64,000 nt of DNA from Klebsiella quasivariicola (GTDB lineage: Bacteria > Pseudomonadota > Gammaproteobacteria > Enterobacterales > Enterobacteriaceae), in the NCBI RefSeq assembly GCF_002269255.1, contig NZ_CP022823.1:5084001-5148000 (forward strand), read 5' to 3'. A program made the position numbers and the translations under genes. The stretch's first letter is position 1, and each line of letters opens with the position of its first letter. Positions 51,407-59,758 of the stretch are shown here, in pieces. The notes beneath the pieces are model-generated. The model did not search any database, was not told the DNA's origin, and was given only the letters and a program-made list of their open reading frames with translations.

Positions 51407-51415
51407 GCGTCGCCT

Positions 51416-51444
51416 CCCCTTCCCCGACATCATCCGGGGAAGGG
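51416..51444. terminator. Hairpin after actP
   Basis: CCCCTTCCCCG and CGGGGAAGGGG form a perfect 11-pair stem with loop ACATCAT in the 54 bases between convergent actP and the fimbrial operon. A short T-rich stretch follows on the plus strand only. Confidence 0.7.
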
Positions 51445-51460
51445 GGGTATTCTGGCCGAC

Positions 51461-52558
51461 TCAGTTATAGGTAAATGTGATCACCCCAGTGGCGTTTGCC
51501 GAACCAGCGGTCACCGCGCTGCCTGTTTTATAATAGTTGGTGGTAAAGGTGAGCGTTTGCATGGCTGCCGCGCCACCAGGATTGTCGGGATTAGTAAAAT
51601 AGCTATAGCTGGCATCCGCGCCGCTGTTGGTCACCGTCGTGCGGCCCGAGGAATAAAGACTGAGGTCAGTATTCAACGGCATCGCTTTGCCATCCATATT
51701 TAACTGAACCCCCACCCCGGTGGCAACATTCTCCTCTGCCGTTAAGGCCATCACCGTGTTGCCAGGATTATTGCCGCTCGCTTGCGTCGCCGCCACCCGC
51801 ATTAAAACATTGGTCCCAGGCTCGCAGGAGAGGGTCAGGGGCTGTTGCGCACTCCCCACCTTTGTCGCGGTGTTAAACTCGCTGGCATTGATGCTACCCA
51901 TGGCAAAACTGAGACTGTTGCTACTGACGATGCATCCCATCGGGATCATCTGGATGCTGGTGGTGCCGCTGATATGTAGCCGGGAAATGGAGATTGTCCC
52001 CTTACTATCCTTCGCCGATACGGTAGCCACCGGATCGCTGAACGATAATTGACTGTTGCTGGCGATAGCGCCGCCGGTGGCCACCAGCTGCAGCTGATAT
52101 GCCGGGGTGTAATGGGTCGAGGCATAATAATCAAACAGGCCGGTGGGCTTACCGAGATAGTAGTTCACATCGCCGATATAATGTACCTGCGAGTCGGGGC
52201 TGAAATCATCTGTATCGTTGTCATATTCACCGCTGATATTGAGCCACACCTTGACGCGGAGGCCGATCCCCTGCACCGAGGTGGCATAGATATTATCCCC
52301 TATCAGCGCCCCGGCATTGTTCGAGGACCAGGCAAACACCGCGTAGGTGCTTCCCTCGCAGTTAAGCAGCTCCGTTTGCGCGCGGGTAATTTTCCCCGAG
52401 TCATACAGCACGGTACCCGCGGTGTAGCTCCCGGCGTTGACCAGAATCTTTTCCGGCAGGTTGGTCATTGAGACATCGCCATAGTTGGTTCCCGTGCAGG
52501 CCGCCCAGCTATAGACGGGACACACTACCAGCATGAACAAGAAGATCAGTTTTTTCAT
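51461..52558 (-). CDS. Fimbrial tip adhesin
   Basis: 365 residues from the ATG at 52558 (AGGG six bases upstream). Signal peptide ending VYSWA. The N-terminal half (about 20-190) is a distinct, presumably ligand-binding domain. The C-terminal half is a FimA-like pilin domain beginning IPMGCIVSSNSLSFAMGSIN and ending in the alternating strand GVITFTYN for donor-strand exchange. This two-domain plan and the last position in a chaperone-usher operon identify the adhesin; the receptor is unknown. Confidence 0.85.
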   Translation of the reverse strand: MKKLIFLFMLVVCPVYSWAACTGTNYGDVSMTNLPEKILVNAGSYTAGTVLYDSGKITRAQTELLNCEGSTYAVFAWSSNNAGALIGDNIYATSVQGIGLRVKVWLNISGEYDNDTDDFSPDSQVHYIGDVNYYLGKPTGLFDYYASTHYTPAYQLQLVATGGAIASNSQLSFSDPVATVSAKDSKGTISISRLHISGTTSIQMIPMGCIVSSNSLSFAMGSINASEFNTATKVGSAQQPLTLSCEPGTNVLMRVAATQASGNNPGNTVMALTAEENVATGVGVQLNMDGKAMPLNTDLSLYSSGRTTVTNSGADASYSYFTNPDNPGGAAAMQTLTFTTNYYKTGSAVTAGSANATGVITFTYN

Positions 52559-52577
52559 ACCCATCCCTGTCGAAACA

Positions 52578-53129
52578 TTATTTGTAAGCCACATCAAACG
52601 TGGCGGTAAAGCCGACGATACCGGGGCTCACCTGGCCATAGGGTGAATACATGCGCGCCACCATATTGAACGTATGGATATCTGCATCGTCCCCAAAGGT
52701 ATAGAGATACTGGTCACCGGGGCCAAGGGGCTGCTGGTCGGCCATGCTCTGCAGCTGCAAACCGACGCCGCTGGCCCCATTGCTGCCTGTCTGGAAGTTT
52801 TTATAAATTGAAGCGTGGGTGCTATCGAAGCTGGTACCGCTAAATGCGATGGTCACCGCCGACGCATCGGCGGAACAGCTGGAAAAGACCAGATTAACCG
52901 GTACGCTGGCTCCGCTCGCCCCGGCATGCCCGGAGAACGTCTGCAAGGAAACGGTGCCTAAATCGATACTGTTCGACGGTTCCACCGCCACCTCGCAGGA
53001 GGGCGCCTCGATGGTGCCCGTGACGTTAAAATTAACCGTGCTGCTGCCCTCATAAGCCAGCGCCTGAAGGGAGAGCAGCAAAAGGCTAACCAGTGCAACC
53101 CCTGTTGTTCCACACCCTTTCATGTTCAT
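52578..53129 (-). CDS. Minor fimbrial subunit
   Basis: 183 residues from the ATG at 53129 (GAGG five bases upstream). Signal peptide ending LQALAYEG. Type 1 pilin fold with the disulfide pair Cys in IEAPSCEVAVEP and VFSSCSADAS, and the C-terminal strand GFTATFDVAYK ending in the penultimate aromatic used in assembly. Probably an adaptor between rod and adhesin. Confidence 0.88.
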   Translation of the reverse strand: MNMKGCGTTGVALVSLLLLSLQALAYEGSSTVNFNVTGTIEAPSCEVAVEPSNSIDLGTVSLQTFSGHAGASGASVPVNLVFSSCSADASAVTIAFSGTSFDSTHASIYKNFQTGSNGASGVGLQLQSMADQQPLGPGDQYLYTFGDDADIHTFNMVARMYSPYGQVSPGIVGFTATFDVAYK

Positions 53130-53166
53130 ATCAGCCTCTACTTTCCATGTTGACATCGTGCCTCCC

Positions 53167-55746
53167 TTAGCGGCATTCGGCCTGATAAAACAGAATATCG
53201 TCGCTCAACGTGGTGCTGGAGAAATCATAATGAACGGTGCATTGCTCACTGCTTTTTTCTCCCCAGCGCGCTAACAGCTGGCCTTTTTTCTGCAGCCCCG
53301 TCAGATAGACCTGCCCCTCATCACCAACGATATTGCTGCGCGACGCGCTGCCGTGATCATTATCGAGGGTCACCAGCGCGCCGAAAGGCACCACGCCATT
53401 GCGGGTACGCAGGGTGAGCATCGCCTTATAGCCAATTCGCGTGTCGTACTTCACTTTGACGATCGCGTTACGCGTCGGTACCACCGTTCTGGCAACGTTA
53501 TCCACTTCAGCGCCAGGGACTTCCTGTTCATCCAGCGCCAGGCTGTTACGATGGTACGGACGGACGTAAGGCACCACCGCATAGCCGGCGGCATCCGTCG
53601 TCACGTTGGTCTGGCCACGCACCGTCACATCGCTGACGCCGGGCGTTTCAACCAGCGCAGAACTCTCGCCCAGAAAACGTGACAGCGTGAGTCCCCCCGA
53701 ATGAGCGACCATGCCGCCGCGCAGCGAATAGTTGTAGTGATTGCTGTAGCGGTCGTAGCCATAGCCGCCGGCCACATCCCCTTTCGAACCCTGGTAGTTG
53801 ACGCTGAGGTTACCGGAGGTGCTTTTATCCTGGGTGTTATAACCCTCCTGGAGGCTCCAGTTGAGGGAACGATCCTCGAACGCTGAGCCGTTGAGCCCCA
53901 CGCTGTGCGTGGTGTCGTTATGGCGGCCATGGTTCATGCTGTAATTCGCCGAGAGCGTCTCGCCGAGCGGGATGCTTACCGTCAGGGAGATTATCGTATC
54001 GCTGGCAGGCCGCTTATTATCGCTGTCATCGGTACTTTGCACATTACGGTTATAGGAATAGTTAATAAAGTAGGAGGCCCTGCCAATCGACCCGCTATAG
54101 CCCACGCCCACCGACTCCATGCGCGAACTGTCCCAGTAGGTTTCATTGACCAGCGAAAGCGAGAGCGAACCATAGCCGAACAGCGTCTGCGACACCGAGG
54201 CGTCAAAACGGCCTTTCGTTCTGCCGCTCTGCGTACAGCAACCATATTGTGTGGAAGAGTTATCGACAAAGTCCTGGAACGAATAGTATCCCGCCGTGGA
54301 GTAACGATAGCCGGCCACGGAAAAGTTGGTGCCCGTCTGCAGAAAGCTTTTACTGAAACGGACGCGATAAGATTGCCCCTGTTCTTTATTTGTCGAGGAG
54401 GCCGTTTCGCTCGCTTTGACATCAGCCCACGACTGAGAACCATCAAACGAGAGCGCGCCGATGGTTCCGAGGTTAAAACCGGCGCCTAACAGCAAATTGG
54501 TGTACTTATCTTCCGCCTGCTGAAAGCCGGTGTAAAAGGTAACGTTACTGGTCGCCCCATAGGCCAGAGAAGACTGAATGAAATTATATTCTTTATCGTT
54601 GGAGCTGCCCGATCGCGTCCTGCCGCTGCTCACTGCGTAGTCCAGCTGGCCCTCGCGCTGGAGGATCGCCAGCGACGCGAAAGGCACCACAAAGTTTTGC
54701 TCGCTGCCGTCAGACTCCTTAATGTTAACGTACAGGTCGCCGGCGCTGCCGGTGGCGTACAGATCGTTAATTTCAAAGGCGCCGGGAGCCACAGTGGTTT
54801 TATAGATGCTGTAACCATTCTGATAAACCGAGACTTCGGCAGTCGTGCGCGCGATACCTCTGATCGTAGGAGCAAAGCCATGCAGACTATCCGGCAGCAT
54901 CTCTTTATCCGAACTGAGCTGTAAACCGGTAAAGCTTAAACTATCGAAGATGCTGGAAGAGGTATAGGTATTACCAACCACCAGCTGGCTGCGCAGGGTA
55001 TGAATATCGCGGGCAAGATAGGAGTAAACCGACTCCCAGCGGGAGTTGTTGTCGCTGTGGCTATAGGTGCTGTAGTTACGCAGGCGCCATGGTCCCAGAT
55101 TCACCCCAGGCTGCAGGCTGACAAACTGACTGTCGATAGTGGTGCCGTTATGTCGCGGCGCATTGCGCTGCCCGGTGACGCTATAGTTGAGAAGACCGGC
55201 GTTGATCCCCTGCTGCCACTGGCTCTCCGGTACAAAATCCCGCGGACGGTTTAGCATGGCAGCCTGCGGCACGGTGAAATCTATCCGCTGCTGGGCAAGC
55301 GCCACCGTAAACACCATGCCCGGAATCGCCGACAATCGCGCGCAGGTTTCTCCTGCCTCGAACAGTTTCGGATAGGCCGTGGTATTAATGAGCCATGAAT
55401 TAAGCAGCTCCCCGGAAAGGCAGGGAGAAACGACCGCGCTGGCGTCCTTTTCATTTTTCTCAAACGTCAGCGATTCTGAGCCGACATATTTATCATTGAT
55501 GTACACATCAAGATGATAGGTTCCAGGCGGTACGCCATCTTGCGAAAAATAGGACAGATCAACCGAAGTCGCAGTATCCTCAGCGACTTCGAGTAAATTC
55601 GGGTTGAAATATTCGCCGGCCTCAGCGTGGGGAGGTAGGGTACTCAGGCACAGAACAACAACGACGCAGATACTTTTGGCTGAAAAAAGCAGCTCAACGC
55701 TACTGAATGATAGCGGTATATTTCTTCCCTGACATACCATAATCAT
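53167..55746 (-). CDS. Outer-membrane fimbrial usher
   Basis: 859 residues, FimD/PapC family. After a signal peptide (ending PHAEAG) comes the N-terminal chaperone-binding domain (EYFNPNLLEVAEDTATSVDL), then the 24-strand barrel with plug, and C-terminal domains (ending LFYQAECR). The first ATG overlaps the end of the chaperone gene by 47 bases, more than is usual; an ATG at 55740 is equivalent. No better start lies downstream before the signal peptide. It secretes and polymerises the pilus subunits. Confidence 0.93.
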   Translation of the reverse strand: MIMVCQGRNIPLSFSSVELLFSAKSICVVVVLCLSTLPPHAEAGEYFNPNLLEVAEDTATSVDLSYFSQDGVPPGTYHLDVYINDKYVGSESLTFEKNEKDASAVVSPCLSGELLNSWLINTTAYPKLFEAGETCARLSAIPGMVFTVALAQQRIDFTVPQAAMLNRPRDFVPESQWQQGINAGLLNYSVTGQRNAPRHNGTTIDSQFVSLQPGVNLGPWRLRNYSTYSHSDNNSRWESVYSYLARDIHTLRSQLVVGNTYTSSSIFDSLSFTGLQLSSDKEMLPDSLHGFAPTIRGIARTTAEVSVYQNGYSIYKTTVAPGAFEINDLYATGSAGDLYVNIKESDGSEQNFVVPFASLAILQREGQLDYAVSSGRTRSGSSNDKEYNFIQSSLAYGATSNVTFYTGFQQAEDKYTNLLLGAGFNLGTIGALSFDGSQSWADVKASETASSTNKEQGQSYRVRFSKSFLQTGTNFSVAGYRYSTAGYYSFQDFVDNSSTQYGCCTQSGRTKGRFDASVSQTLFGYGSLSLSLVNETYWDSSRMESVGVGYSGSIGRASYFINYSYNRNVQSTDDSDNKRPASDTIISLTVSIPLGETLSANYSMNHGRHNDTTHSVGLNGSAFEDRSLNWSLQEGYNTQDKSTSGNLSVNYQGSKGDVAGGYGYDRYSNHYNYSLRGGMVAHSGGLTLSRFLGESSALVETPGVSDVTVRGQTNVTTDAAGYAVVPYVRPYHRNSLALDEQEVPGAEVDNVARTVVPTRNAIVKVKYDTRIGYKAMLTLRTRNGVVPFGALVTLDNDHGSASRSNIVGDEGQVYLTGLQKKGQLLARWGEKSSEQCTVHYDFSSTTLSDDILFYQAECR

Positions 55747-56389
55747 TAATCACGCTCCATGTGATTTCTTTTTTTCCTGTCGTGGACAGGTTACTCTGCA
55801 CGGGTATTTTTAAAGTGGAAAATGGGGCCGCGAACCATGCGCCAGAAATATTTTTACCGTTAAGGCTAACCTGTGAGAAATTCATATACAGCGGTGAGCT
55901 GTTTTTTACAGTCACGGAGGTTCCGTCTTTTCCCCACTGTAATTTGTCGGCATAGGCATCCGGTGTATTACCTTTTAACGCAGCGGGCCGATAAATCAAT
56001 TTTATCTTCGAGTTAATTGCAAACTGTACGACATTTTTATCAGGTACATATTCCGTGGCCGGGATCCCTTTAATATTGAGCCAAAACATGGACTCGCGAT
56101 CGTCGGGTAATGTCTTTCCTGATCGAACCACGCGGACAAATCCTTTCTCCCCGGCTTTGAGACGAAACAGCGGCGGCGTAATAATAAATGCGTCTTTTGC
56201 TGGCGAGGCGGCATCGACCACCGACAGCCAGGACTGAACGATATTGCTGTTATGATCTTTATTTTCAACCGTTATTGCCGCGTTATTTTTCGCACCATCA
56301 AACACCAGACGCGTGCCGCCTACGACCACACTGGCCTGCGCGATAGAAGATGACAGCAATAAACCAACCACAAAGAAAGGATATCTCAT
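55700..56389 (-). CDS. Periplasmic fimbrial chaperone
   Basis: 229 residues from the ATG at 56389, giving an immediate signal peptide (ending IAQAS). Two Ig-like domains of the PapD family: VVGGTRLVFDGAKNNAAITV includes the N-terminal strand and subunit-anchoring Arg; FWLNIKGIPA is the family signature, followed by IKLIYRP with the second conserved basic residue. It delivers pilins to the usher encoded next. Confidence 0.92.
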   Translation of the reverse strand: MRYPFFVVGLLLSSSIAQASVVVGGTRLVFDGAKNNAAITVENKDHNSNIVQSWLSVVDAASPAKDAFIITPPLFRLKAGEKGFVRVVRSGKTLPDDRESMFWLNIKGIPATEYVPDKNVVQFAINSKIKLIYRPAALKGNTPDAYADKLQWGKDGTSVTVKNSSPLYMNFSQVSLNGKNISGAWFAAPFSTLKIPVQSNLSTTGKKEITWSVINDYGMSGKKYTAIIQ

Positions 56390-56449
56390 ACGTTTAATTA
56401 AAGGGGAATAGCAGGCGACTCCCCTTTCTCCATTCAACAAAAAGCCGAA

Positions 56450-56989
56450 TTAATGATAGGTCACGTTATAAGTCACGGTTGTCTGAACGGCACCTTTTGT
56501 CGGATCGGCATCACCCGATTTCACCATTTTAACGGTGAACGGAATGGTTGCTGCACCCGAAGAGATATCAACATCAGAACCTTCTTCGTTATTCTTCATC
56601 ACATTGCCCGCTTCGTCGAAAAGGGCTACAGCAACGCCGGTTGCCGGCTCATCAGTCGCCTGGTTTTTAAAATAATCGCTGTTCGCGGTATCGGAAACAC
56701 CGCCAAAAGTGACGCGGGCGATGCTGTTACCACCTTCTTCCGCGGTCGGGCAATCGGCTAAGCTAAAGGAGAAGTTCTTGGCAGCGCCGAAGGTATACGC
56801 TTTCAGATCCGCCACTGAGGTGGTGCCCATATCAATAGCCGTTACGCCGCCATCAATGGTCGCCGTACAGGTCGTATCGGAAACAATACCATTAAAGGTA
56901 ATGGTGTTATCAGCCTGCGCAACGGTAGACAGCACGCTGCAGGCAGAGAAAATCAGGGCACCCGCCAGAAATTTTTTACTCATCTTCAT
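56450..56989 (-). CDS. Major fimbrial subunit
   Basis: 179 residues from the ATG at 56989 (GGGA upstream). Signal peptide ending TVAQAD. FimA-type pilin: FNGIVSDTTCTATIDGG carries the first Cys of the disulfide and the second lies in SLADCPTAEEGG. The C-terminus TVTYNVTYH is the alternating assembly strand. It is the first gene of the five-gene operon, which fits the most abundant subunit. A 527-base AT-rich region precedes it. Confidence 0.9.
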   Translation of the reverse strand: MKMSKKFLAGALIFSACSVLSTVAQADNTITFNGIVSDTTCTATIDGGVTAIDMGTTSVADLKAYTFGAAKNFSFSLADCPTAEEGGNSIARVTFGGVSDTANSDYFKNQATDEPATGVAVALFDEAGNVMKNNEEGSDVDISSGAATIPFTVKMVKSGDADPTKGAVQTTVTYNVTYH

Positions 56990-57455
56990 ATTTATTCCCA
57001 TATCCATTATAAACGACAATCAGTCCGTCAATTGCTTTATGCAGCGATATTAGAGAATGAAATTCAAGCAGCGCGGCGTCATGCATGTATTTACATGACA
57101 TATGGTTTATGATAATTAATATTATTCATAAATAACGACCAGCATTTGAATCCATTCAATAATACAAGCTCGCGTGAAAATAATAACTAGCATGAGGTAA
57201 GAACTCAATTATTAATGTAAAAATTGATTTTTCACGGCATAGCATCGCAACGTGCACGTGCTTATATAAAAACTCCTAAAAATCATAGTGATATCAAATT
57301 ATAAAATTCGTATGAGCAATTTGATATTTATATAGTATTTACCCCATAATTAAATGCGGCCTCACCGAGAAACATTTAGTTACAAAGTCAAGGCGGATAT
57401 AAGAATTGGCTTAATCCTTTATGATGATGCGTTAAGCAAATCGATAACAAAAAAA
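56990..57455. promoter_or_regulatory. AT-rich upstream region of the fimbrial operon
   Basis: Strongly AT-rich, as expected for an H-NS-silenced fimbrial promoter. I see no recombinase gene and no long inverted repeat that would mark a fim-type invertible switch, and no gene. Promoter boxes are not assigned. Confidence 0.5.
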
Positions 57456-57479
57456 GGGAATAGCCGATAGCTATTCCCC
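57456..57479 (-). terminator. Rho-independent terminator of the CidA/CidB operon
   Basis: On the minus strand GGGAATAGC pairs with GCTATTCCC, followed immediately by TTTTTTT. It lies 37 bases past the stop of the LrgB/CidB-family gene. Confidence 0.9.
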
Positions 57480-57516
57480 TCCTCAATATTTCTTAACATT
57501 CACTCTGGCGATAATG

Positions 57517-58206
57517 TTAAAACATCAGCCACCGCACTAACGGCGCGGCCAGCACCACCACTACGCCAGACAGCATCATCACCAGGCTGGCCACCACACC
57601 CTCTTGTTGACCAAGCTCATAAGAGCGCGCCGTCCCGGCGCCGTGGGAAGCCGCGCCGAAACCGGCTCCTTTCGCCATCCCTTCCCGGATAGCAAGACGT
57701 AAAAACAGCATATCCCCCACCGCCATGCCAAACACGCCGGTGATCACCACAAACAGCGCCACCAGATCGGGCTGGCCTCCCAGCGGTTTCGCCGCCGCCA
57801 GCGCAAAAGGCGTGGTCACCGAGCGCACCGCCAGGCTACGCTGAATTTCATCGGACAACATCAATCCGCGCGCCAGCCACACAGAACTGGTGACGGCCAC
57901 CACCACCGCCGTCACCACCCCGGCGCTGAGCGACATCCAGTGGCGTTTTATCACCGCGACATTCTCATAAACCGGCACAGCAAAGGCGATGGTCGCCGGG
58001 CCCAACAGCCACAGCAGCCAGTGGGTCTCCCCCATATAGCTCTGATAAGAGATATGGCCCAGCACCAGGATCAGCACCAGCAGGATCGGTGTGAACACCA
58101 GCGGCATCAGCGGCAGTTTATGAAAACGGCGATACAACTTTTTATTTGCGTAATAGAGGCCCAGCGTCGCCACCAGACACAGGATACTCAGCAGGGCATC
58201 GCTCAT
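57517..58206 (-). CDS. LrgB/CidB-family membrane protein
   Basis: 229 residues with about seven hydrophobic helices; closest in feel to E. coli YohK. Family segments seen are LAVRSVTTPFALAAAKPLGG, GVFGMAVGDMLFL and GAASHGAGTARSYELG. CidB/LrgB proteins, with the partner CidA/LrgA, have been linked to holin-like control of autolysis and to export of small organic acids such as pyruvate. It overlaps the CidA-like gene by four bases. Confidence 0.9.
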   Translation of the reverse strand: MSDALLSILCLVATLGLYYANKKLYRRFHKLPLMPLVFTPILLVLILVLGHISYQSYMGETHWLLWLLGPATIAFAVPVYENVAVIKRHWMSLSAGVVTAVVVAVTSSVWLARGLMLSDEIQRSLAVRSVTTPFALAAAKPLGGQPDLVALFVVITGVFGMAVGDMLFLRLAIREGMAKGAGFGAASHGAGTARSYELGQQEGVVASLVMMLSGVVVVLAAPLVRWLMF

Positions 58207-58610
58207 TTTTTAATCCTGCTCACTTCGTAACGATAGACCTTGTCAACGACCCAGGCCGTGGTGCCGAGCACCATCAACGTGCTTAAGGCAATCACCAGAA
58301 AAATACGCCAGCCGTCAACCATCAACAACTGAGCATAATTGACCACCGCCACCACCGCCGGGACGAAGAACAGCAACATCTCCGCCAGCAGCCAGCGGGC
58401 ACCGGCCCGCACCCAGTTCAGGGGGATCACCCGACACACGATCAGCAGCAAGAGCATCACCATGCCCACCAGGTTAGCCGGTAGCGGCACCTGCCACCTG
58501 TTGACCAGATATTGCGCGAAGATGAATAGCCCGACGTAAAGCAGCACCTGCAGCGGGATCTGAAGACGTTGCGCCACGGCGGGGGCAACGCGAGCTGGCG
58601 CGAAGGCCAT
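58203..58610 (-). CDS. CidA/LrgA-family holin-like membrane protein
   Basis: 135 residues with four hydrophobic helices (LQIPLQVLLYVGLFIFAQYL; PANLVGMVMLLLLIVCRVIP; ALSTLMVLGTTAWVV and one more), like E. coli YohJ. PLPANLVGMV is the family motif. First gene of the pair, divergent from a LysR regulator 104 bases away. The E. coli yohJK pair is at a different place, so this may be a paralogue, possibly relevant to the nearby acetate genes. Confidence 0.9.
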   Translation of the reverse strand: MAFAPARVAPAVAQRLQIPLQVLLYVGLFIFAQYLVNRWQVPLPANLVGMVMLLLLIVCRVIPLNWVRAGARWLLAEMLLFFVPAVVAVVNYAQLLMVDGWRIFLVIALSTLMVLGTTAWVVDKVYRYEVSRIKK

Positions 58611-58714
58611 GAGCGATAATCCTGAAAAAAGAAGTCAGGCGTGCAGTATAGAGAGCCGCCGAAGCGGACAGAAATGAATTAAAATCATCGCAGGTATAGT
58701 CTCAGGGAATAATT

Positions 58715-59596
58715 ATGGATATCCGAACGCTGCGCTATTTTGTTGAAGTGGTTCGTCAGCAGAGTTTTACTCGCGCGGCGGAAAAGCTGTTTGTCACGCA
58801 GCCCACCATCAGCAAAATGCTCAAAAATCTCGAAGATGAGCTGAACTGCACGCTGCTGATCCGCGATGGCCGTAAACTGCTGCTCACCGATACTGGACGC
58901 GTGGTCTTTGAACGTGGCCAGGCGATCCTGGATGAGTTCAGTCAACTGGAGTCAGAGCTGAGCGATATCAACCATCTGCATAAAGGGGTGCTGCGGCTTG
59001 GCATTCCGCCGATGGTCGGGACGCTGATGGCCGAGCCAATCAGCCGCTTCCGCCAGCGCTACCCCGGCGTCGAGCTGAAGATCGCCGAGTTTGGCGGCCT
59101 GACGGTCCAGCAGGCGGTCAGCAATGGCGAGCTGGATATGGCAATGACCGCCCTGCCCATCGAAGAGGGTAGCCACCTCACCACACTGCCGTTATTCAAC
59201 CACCCACTGTGCGTCCTGACGCCAAGGACCGCGTCATGGGAAGGAATAACCTCGCTTTCACCGGCTGCGCTGGCGGCGCATCCGCTGGTTATCTATAACG
59301 AAGAGTTTGCTCTTAGCCAGCAGTTGATGCGCCTGTTTGCCGAGCATGACGTGAAGCCACGTATCGCCGTGCGCAGCGGCCAGTGGGATTTTCTCGCCGC
59401 GATGGTGCAGGCCGGTATTGGCGTGGCAATCCTGCCGGAACCGATTTGCCAGCGTCTCGACCCGCAGAATTTTTGCTGGATCCCGTTGCAAAGCGAGCTG
59501 CGCTGGGAGCTGGGGATGATTTGGCGGGAAGGCGTGTATATGTCGCGCAGCGCTGAGGCCTGGCTGGCATGCAGCAAAGCGTTCTGGCTGGAATAA
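58715..59596 (+). CDS. LysR-family regulator, divergent from CidA/CidB genes
   Basis: 293 residues. N-terminal winged helix (MDIRTLRYFVEVVRQQSFTRAAEKLFVTQPTIS, split here as the usual LysR start) and a C-terminal substrate-binding-like domain (GVLRLGIPPMVGTLMAEPIS; GIGVAILPEP). In Bacillota a LysR protein, CidR, activates cidAB in response to acetate or overflow metabolism. The divergent arrangement suggests the same kind of local control; the effector here is not known. Confidence 0.9.
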   Translation: MDIRTLRYFVEVVRQQSFTRAAEKLFVTQPTISKMLKNLEDELNCTLLIRDGRKLLLTDTGRVVFERGQAILDEFSQLESELSDINHLHKGVLRLGIPPMVGTLMAEPISRFRQRYPGVELKIAEFGGLTVQQAVSNGELDMAMTALPIEEGSHLTTLPLFNHPLCVLTPRTASWEGITSLSPAALAAHPLVIYNEEFALSQQLMRLFAEHDVKPRIAVRSGQWDFLAAMVQAGIGVAILPEPICQRLDPQNFCWIPLQSELRWELGMIWREGVYMSRSAEAWLACSKAFWLE

Positions 59597-59629
59597 TTCC
59601 CTGGTGACAACGCGTTCCGCAGAGGAATG

Positions 59630-59705
59630 GGTAGCCCGGGTCAGGCGCTTGCGCCGCTGCCCGGGTTTTCCCCGGTCGCGCTAACGCTTACCGGGGCTAC
59701 ACATT
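59630..59705. repeat. REP pair between the LysR gene and yjcE
   Basis: GTAGCCCGGGTCAGGCGCTT and its inverse (CGCTAACGCTTACCGGGGCT) flank GCCCGGGTTTTCCCCGG. It lies between convergent genes and may act as the 3' boundary of both. Confidence 0.8.
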
Positions 59706-59758
59706 TACTGCGGTCTCGCCAGTAGTCCGAATAAGCGTCGCGCTATCCGGATTACAGG

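Noticed and set aside
56990..57455. Invertible fimbrial promoter switch
   Set aside because: No matching inverted repeats flank the region and no tyrosine recombinase gene is in the window.
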